From Oscillospiraceae bacterium (GTDB lineage: Bacteria > Bacillota > Clostridia > Oscillospirales > Ruminococcaceae): a stretch of 64,000 nucleotides of DNA. This document shows positions 51,390 through 62,144 of this stretch, one piece after another. Below the pieces are notes generated by a model, which was given only the letters and a program-made list of their open reading frames with translations, was not told where the DNA came from and searched no databases. The stretch is taken from NCBI GenBank assembly GCA_022791315.1, contig JAAVYW010000042.1:1-64000 (forward strand), read 5' to 3'. Both the position numbers and the translations under genes were made by a program. Within the stretch, counting starts at the first letter, position 1. Every line of letters begins with the position of its first letter.

Positions 51390-52130
51390 CTAGATTTCGG
51401 TGATGTAATCGGCGCTGGCATAGCCCTCCAAATTGCCCCGGCGGATAACATACCAATTGTCCCGCTGGCCCAGGATGGAGACGGTTTCGCCGTTGTAGAG
51501 GCTGCCAATCACAGGTGCAGAGAGGGAAGGGCGCTCCCTGACGTTGAGGGAGCCGCTTTGCAGGCGAACCACGCCGGAGCGGATGCCCTCGGGCTCATTG
51601 AGAGGCAGGCCGAAATACTGGGCGATGGCAGCGGAGACAGCCCGGGCCATGGCGGGGATATGATTTTTAATCCAGGCCTCGTCCTCCGGGTTGTCGTGGT
51701 AGGCGAACTCAATGAGGACGCCGGGGGCGCGGGTCTTGCTCACCTCGCCCAGGCGGGTGGTAGTGAGTACCCTTACTTTGTCGGGGTTGGGGTAGATTTT
51801 TTTCAGCTCTGCCGCCACCAGGTCGGCGAAGCGCTTGCCGTTTGTGCTGCCAGGGTAGTAGTAGACCTCGGAGCCCCGCACGGTGCCGGCCTTGCCCTCT
51901 GGTGCTGCGTTGGAGTGAAGCGCCACGTGGAGGGCATAGTCCCCGGCGTTGGACTCCCGGATGGATGAAGCGGCGGTCATCTCCGGGCGGTTGCGGGTGA
52001 ACTCAATGCCGCTGGCCCGTAGATAGGGCTCCATGGCGTCGGCCACCAGGTTCATGTACTGTTCCTCGGTGCCGCCGCTTAAGTAGGGGTTCCAGTCCTG
52101 GGTGGATGGGCTCAAATAGATAATGGGCAT
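51390..52130 (-). CDS. N-acetylmuramoyl-L-alanine amidase (Amidase_3-like, variant zinc motif) with SH3 domain
   Basis: The 246-residue protein starts MPIIYLSPSTQDWNPYLSGG, a variant of the Amidase_3 start in which the usual DPGHGG is replaced by SPSTQ. The later LHVALHSNAAPEG keeps a zinc-type His and VLIEFAYHDNPEDEAWI keeps the catalytic Glu. A C-terminal bacterial SH3 domain (SGSLNVRERPSLSAPVIGSL to GYASADYI) would bind the wall. No signal peptide is visible, so release may need lysis or a forespore role. AAGGAGG precedes ATG 52130. Confidence 0.85.
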   Translation of the reverse strand: MPIIYLSPSTQDWNPYLSGGTEEQYMNLVADAMEPYLRASGIEFTRNRPEMTAASSIRESNAGDYALHVALHSNAAPEGKAGTVRGSEVYYYPGSTNGKRFADLVAAELKKIYPNPDKVRVLTTTRLGEVSKTRAPGVLIEFAYHDNPEDEAWIKNHIPAMARAVSAAIAQYFGLPLNEPEGIRSGVVRLQSGSLNVRERPSLSAPVIGSLYNGETVSILGQRDNWYVIRRGNLEGYASADYITEI

Positions 52131-52348
52131 ACCGGCTGCCTCCTTATGTCTTTTTCCCAGTGTATGGAAAAATCGGGAAAATGGTGCGGGGCTGAGGCCA
52201 TGTCTTGCAACAACCCCGCCTGGGGAAGGAGAACCCGGACGAAGCGGCCCGCAACGCCCCAAAAGATGGCGCCAGCGGCGGGACTCGCCGCTGTGACAAA
52301 GGCCAACATGTGTTGGCCCCGAGGGAGCGGGAACCCCCTAAAAAAGCC
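52131..52348. other. Divergent intergenic region between amidase and phosphotransferase genes
   Basis: GC-rich, with inverted repeats around CAGCGGCGGGACTCGCCGCTG (about 52272-52292) and GGCCAACATGTGTTGGCC (about 52302-52319), both near-perfect. The promoter of the right-hand gene follows. No ORF is supported. Confidence 0.5.
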
Positions 52349-52377
52349 TTGTGCGGGCTGCGAAAATGTAGTATACT
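52349..52377 (+). promoter_or_regulatory. Predicted promoter for the phosphotransferase gene
   Basis: TTGTGC (52349-52354), 17 bases, TATACT (52372-52377). Confidence 0.65.
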
Positions 52378-52406
52378 AAGGGCATTATGAATTATGGGGG
52401 CTGAAA

Positions 52407-53345
52407 ATGACTGAGCAGGAAGAAAGGCTGGTGGGGGAGGCGCTGCGGGCTTACCCCTTGGAGGGGGCGGAGGTTCGGTTTATCCGGCACAACGAGAACA
52501 TCACCTGCCGGGTGACGGTGGGGCGGGAGAGCTATGCCCTGCGCATCCACGCGCCGGTGGAGGGGGTTTTCTTGGCGCTCTTGGAGCAGGCTCCGTCAGA
52601 GGAGCTGATGCGGGGGGAAATCCGGCTGCTGCTGCACCTGGCGGAGCACGCCCCTTTCCCGGTGCAGAGGCCGGTGAAAAACCGGGTGGGGGAGTATATC
52701 ACCCTGCTGGCGGGGGACATACCGGCACAGCTGCTGCAATGGCTCCCGGGTGAGGAGATGAAGCGGGAAGGCCTGGGGCAATACGCCGAAGAGTTGGGCA
52801 CCCTGGCGGCGCAAATCGACCACGCGGCCCAGGGGTTTACCGGGGAACGGCTGCGCTACGACCAGGACTTGGTGAAGCGGATGCAGGCCGAGCTGGAGAA
52901 GGCGGCGGGGCTGGGGCACTTATTGGACAAGCACTGCGCCCTGTGTATCCGGGTGCTGGACGAGGTGGGGCGGATTATGACAGAGCTGGACGGCCGGCCG
53001 GGTTCCCGTTGCCTAATTCACGCCGACCTGGGGGCTGGGAACCTGCTGAAAACCCCTATAGGGCTGGCGCCCATCGACTTTTCCCTCTCCGGCTACGGGC
53101 ACAGGGCCCAGGAATGCGGCATGGCGGCCTTTAATTTCCAGGAGCCAGAGCAGCGGGAACAGGTGCGCAGGAGTTACGAGGCTGCCGGCGGGGTTGAAAT
53201 CCCCCGCCATCATCTGGACGCCTTTGGGGCCTTTAGTATTCTGCTCTTTCTCTCGGCGCAGCATGACAAGGTGTGGCGGGAGGACTGGTTCCGGGAGGCC
53301 ATGGCGCGGTGGTGCGAGACGGAATTTGCACGGGTAGTGGAATAG
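52407..53345 (+). CDS. APH-family phosphotransferase (homoserine kinase II/aminoglycoside phosphotransferase fold)
   Basis: The 312-residue protein has an N-lobe with RFIRHNENITCRVTVGRESYALRIHAP (ATP-site strand pattern) and the catalytic CLIHADLGAGNLL (H-x-D-x-x-x-x-N) followed by LAPIDFSLSGYG (metal-binding DF). The start MTEQEERLVGEALRAY fits the HSK-II-like subgroup. Substrates in this family include homoserine, choline, fructosamines and antibiotics. It lies upstream of an exporter gene with a small leader ORF between, so a drug-inactivation role is possible but unproven. Confidence 0.82.
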   Translation: MTEQEERLVGEALRAYPLEGAEVRFIRHNENITCRVTVGRESYALRIHAPVEGVFLALLEQAPSEELMRGEIRLLLHLAEHAPFPVQRPVKNRVGEYITLLAGDIPAQLLQWLPGEEMKREGLGQYAEELGTLAAQIDHAAQGFTGERLRYDQDLVKRMQAELEKAAGLGHLLDKHCALCIRVLDEVGRIMTELDGRPGSRCLIHADLGAGNLLKTPIGLAPIDFSLSGYGHRAQECGMAAFNFQEPEQREQVRRSYEAAGGVEIPRHHLDAFGAFSILLFLSAQHDKVWREDWFREAMARWCETEFARVVE

Positions 53346-53370
53346 AAATTTGAGGGAAGGAGTACCAAAC

Positions 53371-53454
53371 ATGGGCAAGAGGCTTTGCATTGCCTTAGCT
53401 CCGGGCAGGGCCGCGGAAACGGGCAGAACCTGCACGGAGAGACGGATAGACTGA
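53371..53454 (+). CDS. Putative 27-residue leader peptide before the MFS exporter
   Basis: ATG 53371 has GGAAGGAG 8 bases upstream and reads MGKRLCIALAPGRAAETGRT to a TGA at 53454. Downstream, before the exporter ATG, CCCCGGCG/CGCCGGGG (about 53465-53486) forms a perfect 8-bp hairpin, and GGGCAGG within the ORF can pair with CCTGCCC (53461-53467), giving alternative structures. This layout resembles ribosome-stalling leader ORFs of inducible resistance genes. Confidence 0.5.
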   Translation: MGKRLCIALAPGRAAETGRTCTERRID

Positions 53455-53544
53455 TTTCTGCCTGCCCCGGCGATAGCGCGCCGGGGGAAAACGGCTTTGC
53501 CCTATCGGGAAAACACAGGTTTGACTGAAAAGGAGCAAAGCAAA

Positions 53545-54852
53545 ATGAAACAGATAAAAAATCAGGGGCTGCGGCCCTTTTTCCTGTTGCAGGCGGGGCA
53601 GTTTGTCTCGCTGTTTGGCAGCAGGATGACCAGTTATAGCCTGACGCTCTGGGCCTATGGGCGCAGCGGGTCGGTGCTCTCATTATCGCTGCTGACGGTG
53701 TGTTTTTTAGTCCCCTCTATCTTCTTTAGCTTCCTGGCAGGGGGATTCCTAGACCGGGTGGACAAGAAAAAGGCCATGCTGGTCTCGGACAGCCTTTCGG
53801 CGCTGCTCACGGTGCTGCTGCTGGTGCTGTTCCAGGCGGGGACGCTGCGGGTGGGGGTGCTCTACGGGGTACAGTTCTTGCTGGGGGCGCTGAACGCCTT
53901 CCAGGACCCGGCGGCGGATGTGGCAGTATCTTTCCTGGTGGAAAAGGAGGACTATGTGCGGGTGAGCGGGATACGCTCCTTTTGCATCTCCTTTACCGGG
54001 ATTTTCGCCCCGATGGTGGCGGGCGGGCTCTATGGCCTCTTGGGGCTGCGGGCAATCCTGCTGCTGGATTTGGGCACTTTTTCCTTTGCCTTTCTCACGC
54101 TGCTGTTTTTGGTACATATTCCCGGCGGGACAAGGGGAGGGGAGCGGGAACCCTTTGGCAGGGCCTGCCTGGAAGGGCTGCGCTACCTGCGGGGGCAGCG
54201 GGCAATCCTGCACCTGATTCTCTTTATGGGCTATGTGAACCTGGTGTATGGGTTTTACCAGTGCTTTTTGCCGCCCATGGTGCTCTCCCGCGCAGGCGGG
54301 GGCGAGATGGCACTGGCCTATGTGAACGGCGCTATCGGCGCGGCAGGGCTGTGCGGGAGCCTGCTGGTGTCGGCAATCGGGCTGCCGAGGCGAAAGGTGC
54401 CCATGATGCTAGGGCTGCTCACTGTGTCCTACGGGGTGTGCAACACCTTGATGGGGCTGGGGCGGCACTGGGGCGTCTGGGTGCTGGCGGGCTTCTGCGG
54501 GCAGGTACTGGTGCCCTTCCTCACCTCCGGGGTGGACTTCTTCATGCGCAGCAGGGTGCCGGGACACATGCAGGGGCGGGTGTTCTCCGCCCGGAACACA
54601 ATGCAGTATGCCCTATTACCGGTGGGCTACCTGCTGGGCGGGGTGCTGGCGGACGAGGTGCTGGAGCCTTTCTTGGCTGGGAGCTCCAGGACGGCGCAGG
54701 GGCTCTCTCATCTGGTGGGGGCCGGGCCGGGAAGCGGGATTGCCCTGGGATTCCTGCTGCTGACAGCGGCGGGGATACTGGGCATGGCGGCCTTTTCCCG
54801 GGACAGGGCGCTGCGGGCGCTGGACGACGATGGGGAGGCAGTTGATTCATAA
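53545..54852 (+). CDS. MFS exporter, Mef/macrolide-efflux-like
   Basis: The 435-residue protein has 12 membrane segments and starts MKQIKNQGLRPFFLLQAGQF, then VSLFGSRMTSYSLTLWAYGRSGSVLSLSL, typical of the MFS_3/Mef-type efflux group. The loop between helices 2 and 3 reads FLDRVDKKKAMLVSD. It is likely a drug or small-molecule exporter; the substrate is not readable. AAGGAG lies 9 bases before ATG 53545. A strong terminator shared with ligA follows. Confidence 0.87.
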   Translation: MKQIKNQGLRPFFLLQAGQFVSLFGSRMTSYSLTLWAYGRSGSVLSLSLLTVCFLVPSIFFSFLAGGFLDRVDKKKAMLVSDSLSALLTVLLLVLFQAGTLRVGVLYGVQFLLGALNAFQDPAADVAVSFLVEKEDYVRVSGIRSFCISFTGIFAPMVAGGLYGLLGLRAILLLDLGTFSFAFLTLLFLVHIPGGTRGGEREPFGRACLEGLRYLRGQRAILHLILFMGYVNLVYGFYQCFLPPMVLSRAGGGEMALAYVNGAIGAAGLCGSLLVSAIGLPRRKVPMMLGLLTVSYGVCNTLMGLGRHWGVWVLAGFCGQVLVPFLTSGVDFFMRSRVPGHMQGRVFSARNTMQYALLPVGYLLGGVLADEVLEPFLAGSSRTAQGLSHLVGAGPGSGIALGFLLLTAAGILGMAAFSRDRALRALDDDGEAVDS

Positions 54853-54858
54853 ACCGGA

Positions 54859-54888
54859 AAGCCCCCTGCCCATATGGGCAGGGGGCTT
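54859..54888. terminator. Bidirectional terminator between convergent MFS and ligA genes
   Basis: AAGCCCCCTGCCC and GGGCAGGGGGCTT form a perfect 13-bp stem with loop ATAT, then GGGTTTTG. Confidence 0.9.
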
Positions 54889-54902
54889 GGGTTTTGTGGG
54901 GC

Positions 54903-57297
<2,395 letters not shown>

Positions 57298-58206
57298 ATG
57301 AAAGTTTTAGTTCTGGGCGGCACGCGGTTTTTCGGCAAGCACATGGTATCCAAGCTGCTGGAAGCGGGGCACGACGTGACTGTTGCCACCAGGGGGCGGG
57401 CGGCTGACCCTTTTGGGGACAAAGTGCGCAGGCTCACAGTGGAGCGCACGGACGGGGAGAGCCTGGGGAAAGCCCTGGCGGGGCAGTGGTATGACGCGGT
57501 GTGCGACAGCCTGGCCTACTGCTCGAACGACGTAAAGGCGCTTTTAGACCATGTGGAGTGCGGCAGGTATGTGATGACCTCCACGGCCTCGGTGTATGAC
57601 GACTGGCATATGGGGACGGAGGAGAGGGAATTTGACCCGCTGGAAAACGAGCTGATTTGGTGTGGGCGGGACGCCTTTCCCTATCACCTTATCAAGCGGC
57701 AGGCGGAATGCGCCCTCTTCCAGGCCTATCCTCAGGTGAAGGCCACGGCGGTGCGGTACCCCTTTGTGGTGGGGCCGGACGACTATACGGGACGGCTGGC
57801 CTTCTATGTGCAGCACTTTGCTGAGGAAAAGCCCCTGTTCATCGACCATCCCCAGGCGCAGATTGCCTTAGTGCGCTCCGACGAGGCGGGGGCGTTCTTA
57901 GCCTTTTTGGCGGAGCAGGAGTTCACCGGGCCGGTGAACGGGTGCAGCCCCCAGACTATCTCCATGGCAGAGGTGGCCGCCTATGTATGGCAAAAGCTGG
58001 GCCGGGGCGAGACCGGCTGGGAGCGGCTGATTGACAAGGCGGGAGAGCCTGCGCCCTATAATGGGACAGAGGGCTATACCCTGGATACCCGGCGGGCCCA
58101 GGGGCTGGGCTTTGCCTTTACGCCGCTGCGGGAATGGATTTACGGGCTGCTGGACACTTACCTGGCGCCCTATTGGGAGAAAGGGAGGACAGAATTATGC
58201 AGGTGA
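57298..58206 (+). CDS. NAD(P)-dependent epimerase/dehydratase-family protein
   Basis: The 302-residue protein has the Rossmann start MKVLVLGGTRFFGKHMVSKL (GxxxFxG nucleotide site) and an extended SDR fold. The expected YxxxK reads as YHLIKRQAE, and the region VRYPFVVGPDDY is typical of sugar-nucleotide epimerase-like enzymes. The first part after the Rossmann motif (VTVATRGRAADPFGDKVRRL) resembles RNA-binding-protein-like/isoflavone-reductase-type members. The substrate is unknown. ATG 57298 is preferred over 57289 because of GGAGAGAGG spacing. The end overlaps the next gene by 10 bases. Confidence 0.82.
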   Translation: MKVLVLGGTRFFGKHMVSKLLEAGHDVTVATRGRAADPFGDKVRRLTVERTDGESLGKALAGQWYDAVCDSLAYCSNDVKALLDHVECGRYVMTSTASVYDDWHMGTEEREFDPLENELIWCGRDAFPYHLIKRQAECALFQAYPQVKATAVRYPFVVGPDDYTGRLAFYVQHFAEEKPLFIDHPQAQIALVRSDEAGAFLAFLAEQEFTGPVNGCSPQTISMAEVAAYVWQKLGRGETGWERLIDKAGEPAPYNGTEGYTLDTRRAQGLGFAFTPLREWIYGLLDTYLAPYWEKGRTELCR

Positions 58207-59231
58207 ATAAGGAATATTTACTGGATACGCTGAAGGAGATTATGGCGATTGACAGCCCCAGCGGCTTTTGCGCCCATGTGGTGGCCCGCATTGGGGAGAT
58301 GGCAAGGGAGCTGGGCTATGAATTTGAGACCACCCGCAAGGGCTGCGGGGTGATTACCGTGCCGGGGCACTCGGCAGAGCATGTCACGGGGCTTTCAGCC
58401 CATGTGGATACCCTGGGCGCCATGGTGCGCTCGGTGGCAGAGGACGGGTCGCTGCGGTTTACTAGGGTGGGTGGGCCCATCCTGCCCACCCTGGACGGGG
58501 AATACTGCCGGGTGATTACCAGGGAGGGAAAGGTGTACACTGGCACCTTTTTGAGCCTGAGCCCGGCGGCCCATGTGTTCTCCGACAGCGTCAGCAGGAA
58601 GCGGGACGAGGAGAACATGTATGTGCGGCTGGACGAAGTGGTGAGGAAAAAGGATGAGACCCTGGCCCTGGGGATTATGCCGGGGGACTACATCTGCATT
58701 GACCCCAAGACCACGGTGACAGAGAGCGGCTTTGTGAAATCCCGGTTCATCGACGACAAGGGGAGCGTGGCCTGCCTGCTGGCGCTGCTGAAACTGATGA
58801 AGGATGAGGGGCTAAAACCCGCCTACACGCTGAAAGTGTTTATCTCTGTCTTTGAAGAGGTGGGGCATGGGGCCTCCTATATCCCGGAGGACATCGAGGA
58901 ATTGGTGGCAGTGGATATGGGCTGCGTGGGCAGCGATTTGGGCTGCACGGAATACGATGTCTCCATCTGCGCCAAGGACTCCGGCGGGCCCTACAGCTAC
59001 GATGTGACCGGACGGCTGATTGAGGCGGCCAAGGCCCAGGGGGTGTCCTACGCGGTGGACATCTACCCCTATTATGGCTCGGACGTGGGGGCGGCGCTCC
59101 ACGGGGGCAACGACATCACCGGTGGGCTCATTGGGCCGGGGGTACATGCCTCCCACGGGATGGAGCGCACCCACTACACGGCCTTGGAGGGTACGGTGAA
59201 GCTGCTGGTGGCCTATCTGGGGTGCAAATAA
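58197..59231 (+). CDS. M42 family metallopeptidase (glutamyl/deblocking aminopeptidase type)
   Basis: The 344-residue protein has the two-metal M42 set: AHVDTLGAMV, RFIDDKGSVACLLAL with the bridging Asp, FEEVGHG with the catalytic Glu, VAVDMGCVG and the C-terminal HASHGMERTHY. These form large aminopeptidase complexes in the cytoplasm. It starts inside the end of the epimerase-like gene behind AAAGGGAGG, so both are co-transcribed. Confidence 0.92.
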   Translation: MQVNKEYLLDTLKEIMAIDSPSGFCAHVVARIGEMARELGYEFETTRKGCGVITVPGHSAEHVTGLSAHVDTLGAMVRSVAEDGSLRFTRVGGPILPTLDGEYCRVITREGKVYTGTFLSLSPAAHVFSDSVSRKRDEENMYVRLDEVVRKKDETLALGIMPGDYICIDPKTTVTESGFVKSRFIDDKGSVACLLALLKLMKDEGLKPAYTLKVFISVFEEVGHGASYIPEDIEELVAVDMGCVGSDLGCTEYDVSICAKDSGGPYSYDVTGRLIEAAKAQGVSYAVDIYPYYGSDVGAALHGGNDITGGLIGPGVHASHGMERTHYTALEGTVKLLVAYLGCK

Positions 59232-59327
59232 GCTCGGTTGGACTGTTATGGGCCTGGGAACACGGGAAGTTGGGCCCCAACTAGCTCCCGCCGGGGATGC
59301 CGGTGGGGGGCTTTTCAGAGAGGAGAG

Positions 59328-60596
59328 ATGACCTTGCGCAAGACCTTTTGCCCGGCCAACGTGCTGCTGCCGAAGGCGGGCGTGGATATGACCAAGTGGA
59401 GCGTGATTGCCTGCGACCAGTACACCTCCCAGCCTGCCTACTGGGAAGAGGTGGAGAAGCTGGTGGGGGACGCGCCTTCGACCCTGCGGCTGATGGTGCC
59501 GGAATCCTTTTTGGAGGAGGCGGGGATTGAGGAGCGCATCGCCAAGGTGAACCGGGCTATGGAGGATTACCTGGCCGCAGGGCTCTTTGAGGAGGCCCAA
59601 GGGTATCTCTATGTGGAGCGCACGCTGCACAGCGGCGCAGTGCGCAGAGGGCTGGTGGGGATGCTGGACTTGGAGGATTACGACTATACCCCAGGCTCCT
59701 GCTCGCCGGTGCGGGCCACAGAGGGCACCATACTGGAGCGGATTCCCCCGCGGGTCAAGGTGCGGGAGGGGGCGGCGCTGGAGCTGCCTCACATCATGGT
59801 GCTCATCGACGACCGGGAGGGGGCAGTGATAGAGCCCCTGGCGGCAGAGAAGGGGAAAATGCGCAAGTGCTATGACTTTCCCCTGATGCAGGGGGCGGGA
59901 CATATCGCCGGGTATTTGGTGGGGGAAGACGCAGCTGCCGGGATTGACCGGGCGCTGGAAATGCTGGCAGACCCGGCGGTGTTCCGGGCGAAATACCACA
60001 TGGAGGGGGCTGCCCCTTTGGTCTTTGCCGTAGGGGACGGCAACCACTCCTTGGCAACGGCCAAGACCTGCTATGAGCGGCTGAAACGGGAGCTGGGGGA
60101 GGAGAACGCGAAGGCCCACCCGGCCCGCTATGCCCTGGTGGAGCTGGTGAATATCCACGATGAATCCCTGCACTTTGAACCCATTCACCGGGTGTATTTT
60201 GACACCGAGCCGGAAAAGCTGCTGGCTGCCCTGGGAGAGCGCTATCGGCTGGGCGCGCCGGGGGAGGCGGGGCAGTGTATCCGCTATGTGACGCAGAAAG
60301 GGGAAGGGGCAGTTGTGATTCTCAACCCCTCCTCCCATCTGGCGGTGGGGTCGCTGCAAAATTTCCTGGACGAATTTGGACGGGAACAGGGGGGCAAGGT
60401 GGACTACATCCACGGGGAGGAAGCCGTGCGGGAGCTGGGGAGCCAGCCTGGAGCTATTGGGTTCTTGGTGCCGGATGTGGAGAAAAACGACTTCTTTGCC
60501 TCTATCCTCTCGGACGGGGTGCTGCCCCGCAAGACCTTTTCCATGGGGCACGCCGATGACAAGCGGTTTTATCTGGAGTGCCGGAGGATTCGTTGA
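59328..60596 (+). CDS. DUF1015 family protein
   Basis: The 422-residue protein has MTKWSVIACDQYTSQPAYWEEV, DFPLMQGAGHIAGYLV, FAVGDGNHSLATAK (the family hallmark GDGNHS) and SMGHADDKRFYLECRRI at the end. DUF1015 proteins have been linked to serine kinase-like SerK activity in archaea, but a role here is not clear. AGGAGAG lies 1-7 bases before ATG 59328. It follows the M42 gene by 96 bases. Confidence 0.88.
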   Translation: MTLRKTFCPANVLLPKAGVDMTKWSVIACDQYTSQPAYWEEVEKLVGDAPSTLRLMVPESFLEEAGIEERIAKVNRAMEDYLAAGLFEEAQGYLYVERTLHSGAVRRGLVGMLDLEDYDYTPGSCSPVRATEGTILERIPPRVKVREGAALELPHIMVLIDDREGAVIEPLAAEKGKMRKCYDFPLMQGAGHIAGYLVGEDAAAGIDRALEMLADPAVFRAKYHMEGAAPLVFAVGDGNHSLATAKTCYERLKRELGEENAKAHPARYALVELVNIHDESLHFEPIHRVYFDTEPEKLLAALGERYRLGAPGEAGQCIRYVTQKGEGAVVILNPSSHLAVGSLQNFLDEFGREQGGKVDYIHGEEAVRELGSQPGAIGFLVPDVEKNDFFASILSDGVLPRKTFSMGHADDKRFYLECRRIR

Positions 60597-60608
60597 GAGG
60601 GTAGGGAG

Positions 60609-61127
60609 ATGCTCATCCGAAAGGGAACCGGGCAAGACGTTGGGGAATTGGCAGCCCTCTATGACGTGCTGAACGACTATTTGGAGAGTCATGTGAATTA
60701 TCCCGGATGGAGAAAGGGTGTGTATCCCACCCGGGAAGACGCTGTGCGGGGCGTGGAGGAGGGAACCCTTTTTGTTGCCGTGGAAAAGGGGCGCATTGCC
60801 AGTTCCTTTCTCCTGCGCCATAAGCCGGAGGAGGGCTATGCGGCTGTAGGGCAGGTTGACCTGCCCTACAGCCGCATTTTTGTGCTATATACCCTGGCGG
60901 TACACCTCGATTTTCTCGGCCGGGGAACCGGCAGAGAGATGGTGCGGTTTTCCTTGGAATACGCGGTAGATGCGGGAATGCAGGCGGTGAGGCTGGATGT
61001 GTATGAGAAAAGCATACCCGCTATCCGGCTCTATGAGAGCCTGGGGTTTTCCCATGTCGGCACGGTGGACTTGGGGTATGGGGCTTATGGGCTGGAACAG
61101 TTCCGCCTCTATCAAAAACTATTGTAA
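60609..61127 (+). CDS. GNAT N-acetyltransferase
   Basis: The 172-residue protein starts MLIRKGTGQDVGELAALYDV and has the acetyl-CoA loop LAVHLDFLGRGTGREMVRFS (GRGTG) and late SIPAIRLYESLGFSHVGTVD, all typical of GNATs. It follows the DUF1015 gene by 12 bases and is probably co-transcribed. The substrate is unknown. Confidence 0.9.
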   Translation: MLIRKGTGQDVGELAALYDVLNDYLESHVNYPGWRKGVYPTREDAVRGVEEGTLFVAVEKGRIASSFLLRHKPEEGYAAVGQVDLPYSRIFVLYTLAVHLDFLGRGTGREMVRFSLEYAVDAGMQAVRLDVYEKSIPAIRLYESLGFSHVGTVDLGYGAYGLEQFRLYQKLL

Positions 61128-61147
61128 ATCCTATATAAATTTAAAGT

Positions 61148-62026
61148 TTATTTTAAAACTCTGGCAAAAAATTCCTCCCGGTTAATGCCGTGGGGGCGGT
61201 TGAAGCGGCCCAGGTGTTTTAGCTCCTCCGGGTCGCCTGTGAGGTTGTTGACCTTTTCCTCACAGGTGAAGACCACAGGAAAGCCCAGCTCCTCCACCAC
61301 CTCTTTGGCCTCGTTGCAGATGGCGCCGTAAGGATAGGCGAAGACCTGGGGATAGCTGCCGGTGTGCTTGGCGATTTGCTCCTGGGCAGAGGTGAGGTCT
61401 TCCAAGAGCATTTCTCTGTATTCCTCCGGGTTTTCGCCGGAGCGGATGCGGCAGCCCTTGCGGCCCTTGTCTAAGCTGTGGAGGTTGTAGGTGTGGTTGC
61501 CGATTTCAAAGACGCCGGATTTGTACACCTCGTTTACCTGGCTCCAGGTCATGTGAGAGTAGTTGACATGGCTGTCGTCCACCTGGGTATAGAGGTCGGA
61601 GTAATAGCCGATAAGGGAGATACAGGCAGTCATGCCCTGCTCTTTGAGAATGGGGTAGGCGTAGACATAGCTGCTCTCGTAGCCGTCGTCAAAGGTGATG
61701 AGCACCGGCTTTTCAGGGAGCGGGGTGCCGTTTTCACAGTAGTCGATGAGCTGGGAGGTGGTGATGCTCTGATAGCCGTGCTCTTTTAGATAGAGCAGGT
61801 CCCCCTCAAATTCCTGGGGGGTGATGCAGTAGTCCCCCAGCAGTTTGCTCTGGCGGAGCATGTGGTGGTACATCAGCACCGGCAGCTTTACCCCCTCCTC
61901 TGGTTGGGAGGATGTGGGAAGGATGCTGGGATGGAAGTGGAACAGCATTGCCGCCAGGAGGAGGCAGCAGGCCAGGAGTGCCAGCAGAGGGGTTCTCTTG
62001 GGGAGACGGAATGTGAGTGCTTTCAT
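61148..62026 (-). CDS. Polysaccharide deacetylase (NodB/CE4), membrane-anchored
   Basis: The 292-residue protein has a signal-anchor (LLALLACCLLLAAMLFHF), then a CE4 domain with LITFDDGYES (motif 1, catalytic and metal-binding Asp), GNHTYNLHSL (motif 2, metal His pair) and VFAYPYGA (motif 3). It likely deacetylates peptidoglycan or another wall glycan outside the cell. It converges on the GNAT gene. Confidence 0.92.
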   Translation of the reverse strand: MKALTFRLPKRTPLLALLACCLLLAAMLFHFHPSILPTSSQPEEGVKLPVLMYHHMLRQSKLLGDYCITPQEFEGDLLYLKEHGYQSITTSQLIDYCENGTPLPEKPVLITFDDGYESSYVYAYPILKEQGMTACISLIGYYSDLYTQVDDSHVNYSHMTWSQVNEVYKSGVFEIGNHTYNLHSLDKGRKGCRIRSGENPEEYREMLLEDLTSAQEQIAKHTGSYPQVFAYPYGAICNEAKEVVEELGFPVVFTCEEKVNNLTGDPEELKHLGRFNRPHGINREEFFARVLK

Positions 62027-62144
62027 TGGGTTTCACCGGACTTTCTTTTGGAATGGGGTTCTGGGCTATTTTTATGCGTGAGGATGGGGAAACATTTCTG
62101 GGAAAGAGATGGGGGAGCGCAGTTTGGAGAAGGGATGTGAGGAT

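Noticed and set aside
49691..51508. Minus-strand reading frame of 605 codons opposite the flippase
   Set aside because: Antisense of a membrane protein, rich in Gln/His/Pro; no motif, and it overlaps the real amidase gene start region.
58812..60821. Minus-strand reading frame of 669 codons opposite the M42 and DUF1015 genes
   Set aside because: The plus-strand genes have clear family motifs and binding sites; the antisense frame has none.
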